Positions 35,350 through 47,087 of a stretch of 64,000 bases of DNA are shown piece after piece (the first letter of the stretch is position 1; each line of letters starts with the position of its first letter). The stretch is from contig ARYC01017353.1 of assembly GCA_000711775.1 (NCBI GenBank), positions 1-64,000 on the forward strand, written 5' to 3'. The position numbers and the translations under genes were made by a program. The notes below the pieces were generated by a model. The model was not told the origin of the DNA and did not search any database. It saw only the letters and a list, made by a program, of their open reading frames with translations. This DNA is from Oxytricha trifallax (lineage: Eukaryota > Ciliophora > Spirotrichea > Sporadotrichida > Oxytrichidae).

Positions 35350-35458
35350 TTTATTGGTAATAACGATTTATCCCTATATTGATCATTTCTAATTCGTCTA
35401 TAAACAACTTTGTGATCCAAATAACTTGGATCCTTTTATCCAAAAAATCCGTTGATAT
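35350..35458 (-). CDS. R2 linker MDS
   Basis: The minus strand reads INGFFGQKDPSYLDHKVVYR and RIRNDQYRDKS, paralogous to R1 at 10630-10735. Unknown function. Confidence 0.74.
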
Positions 35459-36199
35459 AATAATACCTATAAATATTTACCTGCTTATTTGGGGTTTGGG
35501 TTATTTAAAATAGACTTATTAGATAAATTCATTTAGAATAAAAATAGAATCTGAAATATACTTTTATTATAAATGAAATATTATAAAAATTACGATGCTC
35601 AATAATTTAAATCAATTTTATAAAAATAATGCTTAATAAAAATTCAATTGGAAAAAAGAGTTATTTTCAATAGATTGATTGAAAATTCTAAATAAATAGC
35701 AGTATTTTTTTTGTATTTCAAAATATAAATATATGAATAATAAATTTGTAAGTTAATTTAAAATCTTAATGCAAATTTATAAAAAAAGGAAATAGTATAA
35801 TTTATTCTTTGAGTTTAATTTAAGTTAGTTTAGTCAAAGTTTTAATAAAAATAAATTAAAAAATTACTGAAATTTTACTAATATTATTCAAAATAAATTA
35901 ACAAACTTAAGTTATTTCTTTTGGGATATGAAAAAAATTAATTTACTATTAAATTACCTAATTATCGCTTTAATAGTAGTATTCATAAATTAATCATAAA
36001 TAATGGTACCGAAACCAAACCTTCTAATAAAAAATTAATATTTAAAATCAGACTCGTTTTTTAAATAGCTTTACGTTAATAAAAATTAAAACATTGCCTA
36101 AAAAAATATCAGATTTTCTAGTTAGAATTATCAATTACTAGACTTTTACTAGAATTAATACAATACCTCTCATTTTATACAATTGAAAATAAATGTTTT

Positions 36200-36310
36200 A
36201 ATTTTTTTGAAGTTTATATCAGGTCTATTAAAATCCTACTTATATTTTCTTACTAATTAACAATCATACTCAGGATATATTCTTTCCCAATAACTCCATT
36301 AATTCATAAC
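36200..36310 (-). CDS. R2 linker MDS
   Basis: The minus strand reads WSYWERIYPEYDCQLVRKYK and QDFNRPDIN, paralogous to R1 at 10872-10975. Unknown function. Confidence 0.74.
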
Positions 36311-36419
36311 TTTTAAATTAAAAGAAAGTAAGATTTATTTATAAAAAAATATTTGATTTGTTATTTTAATTAAAGAGTTTATGATGAAAAAATTATCTTT
36401 TTATGAATTTTGTTTAAGG

Positions 36420-36715
36420 ATATAAATATGTCTTTGCATGGTATTGATAATTATTCATTTAAGATTTGAGTTAATCAATTTATTAAATTAAGGTTTCTAG
36501 TTCATGCATGTATAAGTAATTATGCTATTCTCTTTAATGCTTTGATATGTGATGAGAAATCACTTTAAGACTTTAGTTTATAGCAGAGTAGGCATAGTCA
36601 ATTGAACCTTTAACTTCAAAATAATCTTGAGTTGGAGAAGTTTATGATAAATAATCTAGAGTTACTAGTTAGAAAGCATTTGGTCTAGTATATGGATTTT
36701 CATTTATCATTAACA
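36420..36715 (-). CDS. R2 kinase subdomain XI and coiled-coil linker
   Basis: One continuous block reads ENPYTRPNAFQLVTLDYL, DYFEVKGSIDYAYSAINQSL, HNYLYMHELETLIQQIDQLK and SQMNNYQYHAKTYLYPQ. The first part is kinase subdomain XI with its conserved RP; the last part is coiled-coil-like. In R1 the same sequence is interrupted by at least two long IES. Confidence 0.8.
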
Positions 36716-37390
36716 AAATGGAAATTAGGGTAGTACCACTTTTACCCCAGAGATAATGCTTGTAAAATAAAAATAAAATAATTATGTATATGCAAAAAAA
36801 AGTAGAAATACGAAGTAATAGTGACATATATTTATTTTATGTATTTAAGGTAGTAAAGCCTTATAAAATTTTTTAAATTTTACTATTATAAAGCAAATCA
36901 TTAAAATCATAAACTTTATTTATAACTTAAAATTAATTTTTTTTTTATAATAGTATTTATATTTAATAAGGCTATTTTGAACAAATTATGAGATATTTTA
37001 TTGTATAAATTTTTGAAATGGTTAATATGAATTTTTGTTATTTAAAAAATATTATAAAAAAGCCTGTCTCGATATAATTATATCTTGATAATAGATTATA
37101 ATATGAAGTTAGTTATTCGTTATAATATTATGTTTTAAAATTTATTCTAAGAAAAATAAAAAATATTTTGCTAATTTTAACCATTATTTTCTAAGCCCTT
37201 TTACCCAAAAAAAAGTTTTAAAAAAAGTATCTATATTATTTTAGTTATTTTGACACCATTCAGCTTATCTTATTGATTGCATTTAAATAACAAAATTATC
37301 TCTGGTGTCTTAGAAAGCTACTTACGAAAATGAATAAAACATCTTTTTATTAATTGAAAAAATGTATAATTAATTTTTATTTTTTAAACA

Positions 37391-37505
37391 ATATTTTCCA
37401 GATCAAATCGTTGAACTAAAACGAATAATTTGGAGCTAATGTTTAAAAATTGTTAGTATAGGTCATGTGCTTCGAATGTTTTCTATTAGCTAATTAGAGT
37501 ATTGA
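37391..37505 (-). CDS. R2 kinase C-lobe MDS
   Basis: The minus strand reads ILQLANRKHSKHMTYTNNF and APNYSFQFNDLIWK, paralogous to the second half of R1 14680-14860. It is separated from the APE block by about 2 kb containing a MITE, whereas R1 is continuous here. Confidence 0.78.
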
Positions 37506-38045
37506 TATTAATAACCTCAAAACTCATTAAATAAGTTCAATAAATATAAATTAAAAAAATTTAAACTAATTCAAATCTAATAAAATTATTGACATATTTT
37601 TTTCCTTGAAATTATTAGAAATAACTTTTTGAAAAAATATATCTGACAAAATATGAAATTTAATTTTAAATTTTTGATTTAATTCTATTTTTTTTTCCGA
37701 TCGATATTTTATTTTATTTAAAATAATTTCCTCAAATATTATTAAAGTTAATGAGTAATCAATATAATACTGAATAAAACTTTCCTGTTCATTATTAAAA
37801 GCAAAATAATAATAAAAACCTAAAAATAAAACATGTAAGAAAGACATTCTCAGTTTTTTTTATCAAATTTCAATAATAATTATAAATTTATAATTAATTT
37901 TGAGGGAGAAGTTTACTGTCCCCAACTTGGTTTATGTACCAAAGATGGAAGGTTTCTTGCCCCCTTTTACCAGTTTCTATCTCGATAAATAAAATATATA
38001 ATTTTTTGAATTTCTAAGAATTTTATCCCCAATTAGATTTTAATA
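37506..38045. other. AT-rich IES within R2
   Basis: No coding island recognised. A C/G-richer bit near 37905-37985 is not interpretable. Confidence 0.45.
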
Positions 38046-38448
38046 TTGTAGGAATACATTTTTTTGGGAAGCCTATTTAAAAAAATAAAATATGAATCTA
38101 AATTATTTGCAGTTAACTTTTTCCAAACCTATACGTTAATTGTTCAAAAGAGAATTTGAAATCAGCTGGACTTTGCTATTGACGGTACCCCCTATCGCTT
38201 CTCTCAATCGAGAAAATTGAATAAACTTTTGAGCATTAAAATCAACTAGACAAATCACTCAAAAGTTTATTCAATTTTCTCGATTGAGAGAAGCGATAGG
38301 GGGTACCGTCAATAGCAAAGTCCAGCTGATTTCAAATTCTCTTTTGAACAAGTAACGTATAGGTTTGGAAAAAGTTAACTGCAAATAATATAGATTCATA
38401 TTTATTTATTTTTTTTAATAAGTTCCCAAATAAAATGTATTCCTACAA
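38046..38448. repeat. Foldback MITE, GTAGGAATAC family, copy 4
   Basis: Ends TTGTAGGAATACATTTT and complement, flanked by TA on both sides; arms about 185 bp with inner word CTATCGCTTCTCTCAATCGA. It is inserted between two R2 kinase C-lobe MDSs. Confidence 0.88.
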
Positions 38449-39474
38449 TAATTCATATATAACATCATGTATATTTTATATACAAGATAACATTTTTTAA
38501 TATTTTATATCAAAGTAAAATATATATATAAATTATTTTATAATAATTAGAGCAGCACAATTTCCTATATATATAATGAGGCAAGTGATATATATTTATA
38601 ATCACTGAAATTACAAAAAAATGTTTTGAATTTAGAGTTAAGGACTAATTTTTGATTTTAATGTTGTGGTCAAGAATTTCACCCCAAAAATTTATAATAC
38701 TTATTGAATAATTGCCATATAAAATATCTATGTAACAATATTAGAAATTTAGATCAATTTTAAATGAAAACTTTAATTGTTTTTATTGTTGTCCTTGCCT
38801 TTAATAATTTTTTCCCTTCTTTTTAAAAATTAAAATGATAGATTCTAAATTAAATTGCCAAACTAATATACACTTTTTAATATAGATAATGAATTAAAAG
38901 TGTTATCAATTTAAAATTTATCTAAACTTGGTAAATTTTGGGAATACTAATTTTCGTAATTAAAATAGGATTTTTTATTTAAAATGTAATACATTAAATT
39001 ACTAATTCTCATTATTTAAGGAAAAAATCTTAAGAATTCATTCTAAATAATTCTTTAAAATTTCTCTTAACAAATTTAAAAGAAATATAAAAAAGAAATC
39101 CTTAGATATGAATGTATTTATTTATTTTAGTGTTTAATGTTCAAAGGTGTTGATTTTTTAAAAAATGGTTCTAATATTGATATTCTAGAATTATTATTAG
39201 AACTAAAAGTCTTAAAATGAATAATCAAACACTATTTACATTAAATTAAAATTAAGAAATAATAAATTGGATTTGTGTTAATCAATAATATTTATTAAAA
39301 TTATTTATTATTTTCAAGTATTATGAGATGAATAAGGAATCTTCGATATAAGTTTAAATATCATATTAAGATTTGATATTGAAATAAATTATTGCAAATT
39401 ATATTTAATTCTTATTATTCATAAAATATAATAAAACTTTTTGTATTTAAATTATTATTAGACTTTATATTCCC
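38449..39474. other. AT-rich IES within R2
   Basis: No coding island or repeat recognised. Confidence 0.5.
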
Positions 39475-39553
39475 AGAGAATAAATATCTACAAAGTTGTT
39501 GTATTTCAAATCAACCTATTCAGGGGCTATGTAATCGAAAGTTCTTGCTACAT
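39475..39553 (-). CDS. R2 kinase activation-loop end MDS
   Basis: The minus strand reads ARTFDYIAPEQVDLKYNNFV and DIYSLG, paralogous to the start of the R1 block. The pointer region reads CGATTACATAGCCC, sharing nine bases with the end of K copies 1 and 3. Confidence 0.8.
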
Positions 39554-39905
39554 AATTATACTTTTATATTAATAGTTTAATAAAATTTTAATTTTAAAGA
39601 TTTTATCAGTTAAGTTTAAGATATTTTCGAAGAATATAGAAATAAACTTAATCTACCATTATTATGTAAATTTAAATTAAATGTAAAAATTAAAAAAATA
39701 TAATACCTTAATAAGATATGAGTAAAAGGATTGTAGCCCATTTTGAATATAAATACATTTTTTATAGCATGTTCAATTATTTTCAACTAGAAATTGACAA
39801 AAATCTTCTCATAATCTGAGAAATTCTAAAATTTTAGTCCACTTTATGTATATATATTTTTTTTTAAAAAATAGCTTTTATTCATCAAGATTATAATTTC
39901 CAAAA

Positions 39906-40070
39906 AGATTCAAGTAGATTAAACTTCTAACATCAAGTCTTGAAGATGCTGACCTCTCTATATGTACTAATTATGAATAAATTTAAATATACAATAAATA
40001 AGGTCTTATAACACTTCGTGGCAGAAGCTATAATCTTTGCAGTTTTCAATTAACTTTTTTAATGCATTAT
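39906..40070. other. Candidate MDS upstream of R2
   Basis: A GC-richer island. On minus it reads LIENCKDYSFCHEVLQDLIY and IFKFIHNQYIQ, which could be kinase helices D/E; on plus KLLTSSLEDADLSICTNYE is equally open. Strand unresolved. Confidence 0.45.
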
Positions 40071-41014
40071 TTTTAGAAAATTAATTTTCTTCTATACTTA
40101 CCTAAATTCATGAATCTCAAAAATTATTTTCTCTTTCATATTTCCTTAAGGTTTTATACCTAATTTTTTTGCTTTTTTTGTGTGCCTATTTTAGAATTCT
40201 TAGTTTATTTTATTAGTGAAAGAAATAAAAAAAAAAGAAAATTGTTCTGAATCCTCTAAGAATATACCTAAATCTATCTAGAATTATTAAAAATTAGTTA
40301 AACATGTTTCTATTAAAATTGCTGTAAAATGTATGAAAATATAAGATAAATTACAAACGGGACAGTTATATAAAAAAAATGTTTTGCGAGATTATTTTCT
40401 TGAAGAAAGTCTTGATAAAAATAAAAGTAGAATAATTAAGTATAATTACTTTTTCCATAGCAAAATTTCAATATCAGATCGTATTCATCCTATTTACTTA
40501 AGCTGAAAACTCAGAATTTTAATATAAACTTATAATCTCCAGCATAAATTGTTAATTTAAATTATATTTGTTGTAAAAATGTATAAGCATGATTCTAAGA
40601 AATTATATTTTTAATAAAATCAAAAGTCCGTTAAAATAAAAATTCAAGATATTTTTTTCCCCGTAAATGAAAATTTATTCCATGATTAAATAGAGTAAGT
40701 CAATGATAGTATTATATTGTTTTATGAGTAATATGGAAGAAATTTTTTGAATTTTTTTATAAATTCAATTAAAATTTTGTTTTTATATGTCCGAAAAATT
40801 TAGAATTTATCATATTATACTTGATGATAATATTGATAATTAAATAAATTGTTTTTAAAAATATTATCATATAGATTTAAATTAAAACTTCTATCTCCTC
40901 TATTATTTTTATTTTTGACTTGGTTTTACTTTAAATTAAAGAAAAATATTTGCTTAAATGCTTAAAGTTAACAATACTTTCCCTAATTTAAAACAGTGTT
41001 CTTCATATATTTTC
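40071..41014. other. AT-rich interval
   Basis: No gene or repeat recognised. Confidence 0.5.
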
Positions 41015-41676
41015 AAATTTTTGGGTAATGGCCCCTTGCAGTGGGCCGCTAATAAAATTTTCTATATATTTTTAAATGTTAGAAAAACCATTAAAACGTC
41101 AAAGTAACATGTCAAAACTTGTTAATAAGCTCATTAATGACTTTTATGACTTTTCAAGCAGTCTAAAACAACTCAAACCACAATAACTTTTCACAAAAAC
41201 ATCATAAAATACAGTAAATTTTGAATTAATAATACCAATTTTTTTTTCTTTTATTAAACTAATTTTATTTATTATTTCACTAATTTATATTCTAATATCA
41301 TGATTAGCTGTTACATTAACAAAACAGCAATATTTTATGTAATCATATATATCATTAAGCTAAATGATTGTATTTGCAACAATAATAACAGCTAATTATG
41401 ATATTAGAATATAAATTAGTGAAATAATAAATAAAATTAGTTTAATAAAAGACAAAAAGAAATTGGTATTATTAATTCAAAATTTACTGTATTTTATGAT
41501 GCTTTTGTGAAAAGTTATTGTGGTTTGAGTTGTTTTAGACTGCTTGAAAAGTCATAAAAGTCATTAATGAGCTTATTAACAAGTTTTGACATGTTACTTT
41601 GACGTTTTAATGGTTTTTCTAACATTTAAAAAACATTTTTAGCGGCCCACTGTAGGGGGCCATTACCCAAATTTTT
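41015..41676. mobile_element. 646-bp foldback element with possible 8-bp duplication
   Basis: The element at 41023-41668 starts GGGTAATGGCCCC and ends in its complement, with near-perfect arms of about 290 bp and a short loop near 41330-41380. Both flanks are AAATTTTT (41015-41022, 41669-41676). An 8-bp duplication would suit a hAT-type origin, but the flank is AT-rich and the exact end is ambiguous by a few bases. Confidence 0.85.
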
Positions 41677-42125
41677 TTTATAAAATATATATTTGAAGTT
41701 TTTGTCTTAAAGGTAATTTTACCATCAATTTGTCTTTCTATTCATCTTTTATTAGTGTACCTTTATCATTATAGCATATAAAAAAAATTTTTGTCTAATC
41801 TTTTTTAATTTATGCTAATTTAAAGATGCTTCTGAAATCTATATCTTAATGATTTATCTTCTACTGGATATAAATATTAATTCTTTTAATTAATTAAGAT
41901 TGCTCTCAAGATCATAAAATCAAGGTTATTATTTTAGATATTGGTTTAACCATAATTTCGAAACTATATAAAATAAAATTTAATTATAATATTTTAAGTA
42001 TCAATGTAAAGCTTAAAAGCCGTATTAGTTCGTTGTTATAAGAATTATGATAAATTTTACTAAAAATATATGATTGTAAGAATTTGATTATATATATATA
42101 TATATTAGAAATAATAACAATGTTT
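41677..42125. other. AT-rich interval
   Basis: No clear gene; a short (TA)n run at about 42090-42104. Confidence 0.45.
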
Positions 42126-42293
42126 GATTAGAAGATGCCAGATCCCTCACATTAAAATGTAAGTTACGAAAAACATATCTAAGTTTTATTTTTTAATGGT
42201 GTACCTGTTAAGGATTGTGACTTACTTAATTTTAGATTTAGATAATCTAAGGAAAGAGAAGGGAAGAAAATATATTTGGAATTATGGTGACAT
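42126..42293 (+). CDS. Candidate MDS of unknown product
   Basis: The plus strand reads VLFFNGVPVKDCDLLNFRFR, QSKEREGKKIYLELW and then TGA, open with TAA as Gln and GC-richer than its flanks. No family is recognised. It precedes a kinase-like block at 43888. Confidence 0.58.
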
Positions 42294-42713
42294 CTATGAA
42301 GGATAATGAATGAATAATAAATCTGTTCAATCTTTACCATTCTCTATACTACTAATTATAATTCCTTTAATTCTTAATCAATTTTTTATATGATCATCTT
42401 TTTTTCGTAATATTTATCATAAATAATAAATTTAACTAGCCTAATATAATCATTTTTTGCTAAGAATTAAGAAGAAAATTAAAAATAATAAGGATGATAA
42501 AATTATGGCATTGACATATATTTTAGCAAAATTATATCTATTGTAACTATAAATTGTGCATGAAGTAAGTCTTATTTAAAAATTAGACTATTTTTACAAG
42601 AAAATTTCATTAATTTATTAGACTTCCATTTTTTGGGTTACTTTATGAATATATTAGATATTAAATATAAAGAATTAAGTATGGGAAACAAATCTTTGAC
42701 GTATTTGAACATG
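42294..42713. other. AT-rich interval
   Basis: Nothing recognised between the candidate MDS and the palindrome. Confidence 0.45.
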
Positions 42714-43611
42714 ATTAAAATGATAAATATTAGACAGGAAAATATTTATTGATATAATGAAAATGAACTTAAATCAAAAGAATAAAAATTGAATACATAT
42801 ATATCTAATAGTATATTGGCTATAGGGTCCACATGGTGACATATAATCTACACAAATGACTTAAACCAAAATTACTTGTTATTGTAATAAGATTATAAAA
42901 TATAATAGAAAAGCTATTTTTCATATAATAGGTTTATTTTTATAATTTTAATCAGTTTTGCTCATAACTCATTATTACTAAATTAATTTATATTTTGTGT
43001 ACTCTACATGGTTTGACCTGTTTAGTGAGAGAGTACCTTAATAATATTAATTTCACTTATATTTTAAAATATTGTTATAATTAAATGAATCTTGTTTTTT
43101 AAATATTTATATGCATAATAAAGCTCCGAAATTAACCAAAAAATAGATTTAAAATCCTATATGTAAATAACACTAACCTTATTGCTCTATTTAAATATTA
43201 CAAATCTTAAACATATAAATATTTAAAAAACAAGATTCATTTAATTATAACAATATTTTAAAATATAAGTGAAATTAATATTATTAAGGTACTCTCTCAC
43301 TAAACAGGTCAAACCATGTAGAGTACACAAAATATAAATTAATTTAGTAATAATGAGTTATGAGCAAAACTGATTAAAATTATAAAAATAAACCTATTAT
43401 ATGAAAAATAGCTTTTCTATTATATTTTATATTCTTATTACAATAACAAGTAATTTTGGTTTAAGTCATTTGTGTAGATTATATGTCACCATGTGGACCC
43501 TATAGCCAATATACTATTAGATATATATGTATTCAATTTTTATTCTTTTGATTTAAGTTCATTTTCATTATATCAATAAATATTTTCCTGTCTAATATTT
43601 ATCATTTTAAT
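42714..43611. repeat. 898-bp palindrome, 400-bp arms
   Basis: Arms 42714-43113 and 43212-43611 are near-identical inverted copies (for example ATGGTTTGACCTGTTTAGTG) around a 98-bp loop. It starts ATTAAAATGATAAATATTAG. No relation to the other foldback families here, no ORF and no clear target duplication. Confidence 0.9.
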
Positions 43612-43887
43612 ATTTTTTATTTTAATTTTTTCAAAAATAATTAGCAATTATCTAAGAAATTAACTTTACCATTCTTTAATTATTAAAATGATTGTATCAT
43701 AATATGATAAGGAATAGTATTTAATTTAGAGAAATTTAGACTTAGCAAATAAAGTTATTAAAAAAATTGAGAGACCAAGGATCCTTGAATATAATAATTT
43801 CAATTAATAATATTTTCCTTGAAATATTTAGGCAATTGCTTTCAAAATAAATTTAAATTTTAAAATTTATTAGATTAGTTAGTTGAA

Positions 43888-44140
43888 TAAGGATAATCTG
43901 AGTTTAGAATAGTAACGATTGACAAGAAAGAATACCATGTCAAAATTTTGCCATTAAACTAAGTTATTAAATTTAATCATAAAAATGTGATAAAATTTTT
44001 TCTATATTATAATGATAAATTACCTTAGCAAACGTTTAAACTTATTGTGACGTATATCATAAGATTGGGTTCTTACTGATGGCAGATATTTATGCTGCTT
44101 TCTAATATGAAAACCATTTATATTTATAGGGTTGAAATAA
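43888..44140 (+). CDS. Candidate kinase N-lobe MDSs
   Basis: At 43888-43975 the plus strand reads SEFRIVTIDKKEYHVKILPL, resembling the second and third strands of a kinase with the VAIK-type lysine in HVK. At 44046-44140 it reads DVYHKIGFLLMADIYAAFQY. AT-rich DNA separates them. The assignment is tentative and the gene they belong to is unknown. Confidence 0.5.
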
Positions 44141-44363
44141 TAATGAAGGATATATATTTATTAAATAAAAGTAATATAAATTAATTTTTAATTTAACATT
44201 TATTCTGTTGAAATTTAATTAAAAAGTAAAAATTAAAAAATTAAAACTTTCTGAAATTTTATTAACTTATTTATAATTACTAAATGTTCAGACATTTTCA
44301 TCGATTTTTTTGGCTTATTTCATATAATTGCTAGAAATTGTATTCTACTATTTTATGGCGGAG

Positions 44364-44576
44364 TAATTACAGACCCCCCAAAAAAACTTTTCCCGAATCA
44401 TAAATTTTTTTACGAAATCAGAAAATATTTCCCGAACCTTTAATCATGACCAAAAAACCCCAAAAGACCAAAACCCCGAAAAAAAGCCAAAGATTTTCGC
44501 GTGCGGTATAAAGATTTTTTTTTCGTAAAAAAATTTATGATTCGGGAAAAGATTTTTTGGGGGGGGCCTGTAATTA
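44364..44576. repeat. Small foldback element with C-run ends
   Basis: Inverted ends of about 55 bp (CAGACCCCCCAAAAAAACTT and complement) flank about 100 bp that are themselves C- and A-rich. Both sides read TAATTA, a possible palindromic target site. Confidence 0.82.
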
Positions 44577-44949
44577 CAATAATTTTGGAATCTATAAAGC
44601 TTTAATAAAATAGTAAATTAATTTGGGTGGTGCTTTTACATGATGAAATATTTAAGCGAGATAAGGTTATATTGAAAAATTTGGATTGCTAGTGTATAAT
44701 ATTTTAATAAATTTATTTTAAGTTTTCTACAATTATAACTATTTTAATCGTCATTTTCATTTTATTGGTTTAAATTTTTGAAAAATTATGATTGTAAAAT
44801 GAAATCAAACCTAAAAAGAAAACAATTATAATTTTAAAAAAATAATGTCAAAAAAATGGCTGATATTTTAAATTATCATCCTTTTTTTATTTAAAAATCT
44901 TCAAAGTCATTTAAGTTTGTTTTACGAGAAATATAGTATCGTAAAATCT

Positions 44950-45272
44950 ATGGTTATTTCAAGTAAGGTTACTAAATAAATATAAATGAAATACTAAGAT
45001 GGACTTTATTTTGGGAAGTACTATCTTATCTCATTTATGGAGTGAAATTTAATCGATTTCAAAATGGGGAAATTATAATGAATCTAGAGTGTTTATTAAT
45101 TCGAGTTATCGCTTCATTGATGTGATAAAATAGTACTTCCTATAATAAAGTCCATCTAATTCTAAATTCTTCCCTAAAAATTGTTTAAATTGCTAAATTT
45201 AATAGCCAAGATTTTTATTTATATCTAATTTGATTTAAATTAACTCATAAACTTCAATTGCATTCCCACAAT
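44950..45272. repeat. Degenerate MITE, GTAGGAATAC family
   Basis: It keeps the family inner block (GATGGACTTTATTTTGGGAA and its inverted partner near 45145) and a worn right end, CATTCCCACAA before TA. The arms have diverged far more than in the other copies, so this is an old insertion. Confidence 0.7.
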
Positions 45273-45649
45273 AACATACAAATTATAACTATAAATAAAA
45301 TATTATATTTCTAGAATTAAACTTTACTTATTGAACTAGCAATTAAATTAGAGTGAAAATTAAAACCATAATTAAATATGTTTTAACTTATCATGGAGAC
45401 CTATGGAGATCTAGACAACTTTCCCTATAATATGAAAAATTTTTAGCTTAATTTATAGTATTCAATTTTCTATATGAGTTTTGTAATTTAGTCATAGTAA
45501 AAATTAGATATATTAATTTTATATATGTTCATTTTATTAATTATTGTATGAATTCATTCGAAAATGGTAAATATATTAAAATTCAATATGTTTAAATACA
45601 ATAGTTATGGCAGTTTTAAAGTCAAAAGTGGCTCTTTATTCAATTATAA

Positions 45650-45913
45650 ATCGATTCTACTGTGTATTCCCGCAATAAAGCTGGATTTTGATGTCGTCAA
45701 TATTACTGAAACATCGCATGAAGAGATATTTTAGTTTTGATCTAACGCACTAAATCAGTGAAATAGGCATTTCTCTCTTGGGATAAAGAGACAAGTTTTA
45801 GACAATTTTAATAATAGCAATCAAATCTTTGACGTCAATTACTCACCGATGACGTCATCCACTCACCAGTGATGTCAATCACTCACTCTCACGTCAATTA
45901 CTCACCAGTGTTT
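45650..45913. other. GC-richer island, candidate MDS
   Basis: Open on both strands in the ciliate code (minus: RNAYFTDLVRQIKTKISLHA). No product recognised. Its right end merges with the tandem repeat below. Confidence 0.4.
45826..45913. repeat. Four 20-bp repeats containing TGACGTCA
   Basis: Units of the form TGACGTCAATTACTCACC are repeated four times with small changes; two contain the full palindrome TGACGTCA. A worn copy in inverted orientation lies at about 51180-51240, on the far side of the TBE at 46950-51106. Confidence 0.78.
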
Positions 45914-46110
45914 ATGGATGGTATAATTTTTTTAAAAAAAATAAAATTTACGAATGATAATTTCAAAGAATTTATAGTTGCAACACCTTGTTCTATAAAA
46001 AGTCTAATTAATTTTTAGCAGGGATTTTGGGGTGCACGTCCCATATAAAAGTTGGGAGGCAACTACTCCAAATAAACTTACCTGTTTAAATTTATGAAAT
46101 GAAAATATTT

Positions 46111-46377
46111 ATAAAACCCCGTTAGTCAATTAAGAATGAAGATTGGGGAATAAGAATAATGAAATTAAGAATTAATTATAATTGGCTGAAATTAAATATA
46201 ATTAGGCTAAAAACAAATTTACGCACCCTGATTGGTTTATTTTATAGAGACAATTAATCGAGCCAATGGCTTTAATAATTAGCCAAAACTTTAATAATTT
46301 ACGCCAATTATAATTAATTCTTAATTTTATTATTCTTAATCTCCAATCTTCATTCTTAATTGACTAACGGGGTTTTA
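46111..46377. repeat. Foldback element with ATAAAACCCCG ends
   Basis: Inverted ends of about 75 bp (ATAAAACCCCGTTAGTCAAT and complement) enclose about 115 bp. The ends contain AAAACCCC, similar to the telomere-like tips of TBE, but the rest is unrelated and there is no ORF. Confidence 0.85.
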
Positions 46378-46499
46378 TTTTGGACAAATAACAGAGTATA
46401 GGTTATGATGATAAATTTTAAGAGTCTTATGCAGAACAATATAATTAATTGGGAAAAAAATCTACAAGAATGTTAATAATATTTTTATAATACAGATTG

Positions 46500-46949
46500 A
46501 TGGATGAGCCTCCTTCTTGTGAAGGTAAAAGAATGAAATACTAAAGATATTTTCATAAAAAAAATTAAAATGTCAAGGATCGTGAACATTCTAATATTAT
46601 AGAAGACCTTTGTAGCGTAAAATTAAATTAAGTGAGATATTTTTACAACAATATACAATTCTATGAATGTATTTTTGAAGATTTTATTTACGAGGCATTA
46701 TATAGTAAACAGATCGAAAACTCATACTGCATTAAGCTTCATAAATATATTGTTAAATATATTTATCATTTGCTTAATTAAATATATTGTTTTCTTGTAA
46801 ATTATGTGAATAAAGATTACAGTTTAACGAAAATTTTACATTAAACAATATCTTAAAAAGGATTTCAAAATTGCTATCAAACCTATAAATGGGAAGTGCA
46901 CCCTAAACTTTTGCTATAAATTAATTAGATTTTGTACAGAACAAGGATT
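46500..46949 (+). CDS. Candidate S2 N-terminal MDS, cut by a TBE
   Basis: From ATG at 46500 the frame MDEPPSCEGKRMKYQRYF, then HSNIIEDLCSVKLNQVRYFY, stays open for 150 codons up to the TBE target site. The first 80 or so codons have coding-like composition; the rest is AT-rich and may be eliminated sequence. HSNIIEDL to QVRYFY could be kinase helix C and strand 4 of S2, as its hinge follows at 51545. Tentative. Confidence 0.45.
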
Positions 46950-47086
46950 CAAAACCCCAAAACCCTTTCAGTAGTTTGATTGAGTTTTTGATTGATAAAA
47001 GTAGACTATTAGTGCATACTTTATTAGGGTTTTTATAGGGTTTATGTAGGGGTTTAATGTTTAAATATTAGTATTTTAAGTGAGTA
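46950..47086. repeat. TBE left terminal inverted repeat
   Basis: Matches 50969-51106 in inverted orientation almost perfectly, including TTTGATTGAGTTTTTGATTG and the telomere-like tip. Confidence 0.93.
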
Positions 47087-47087
47087 T

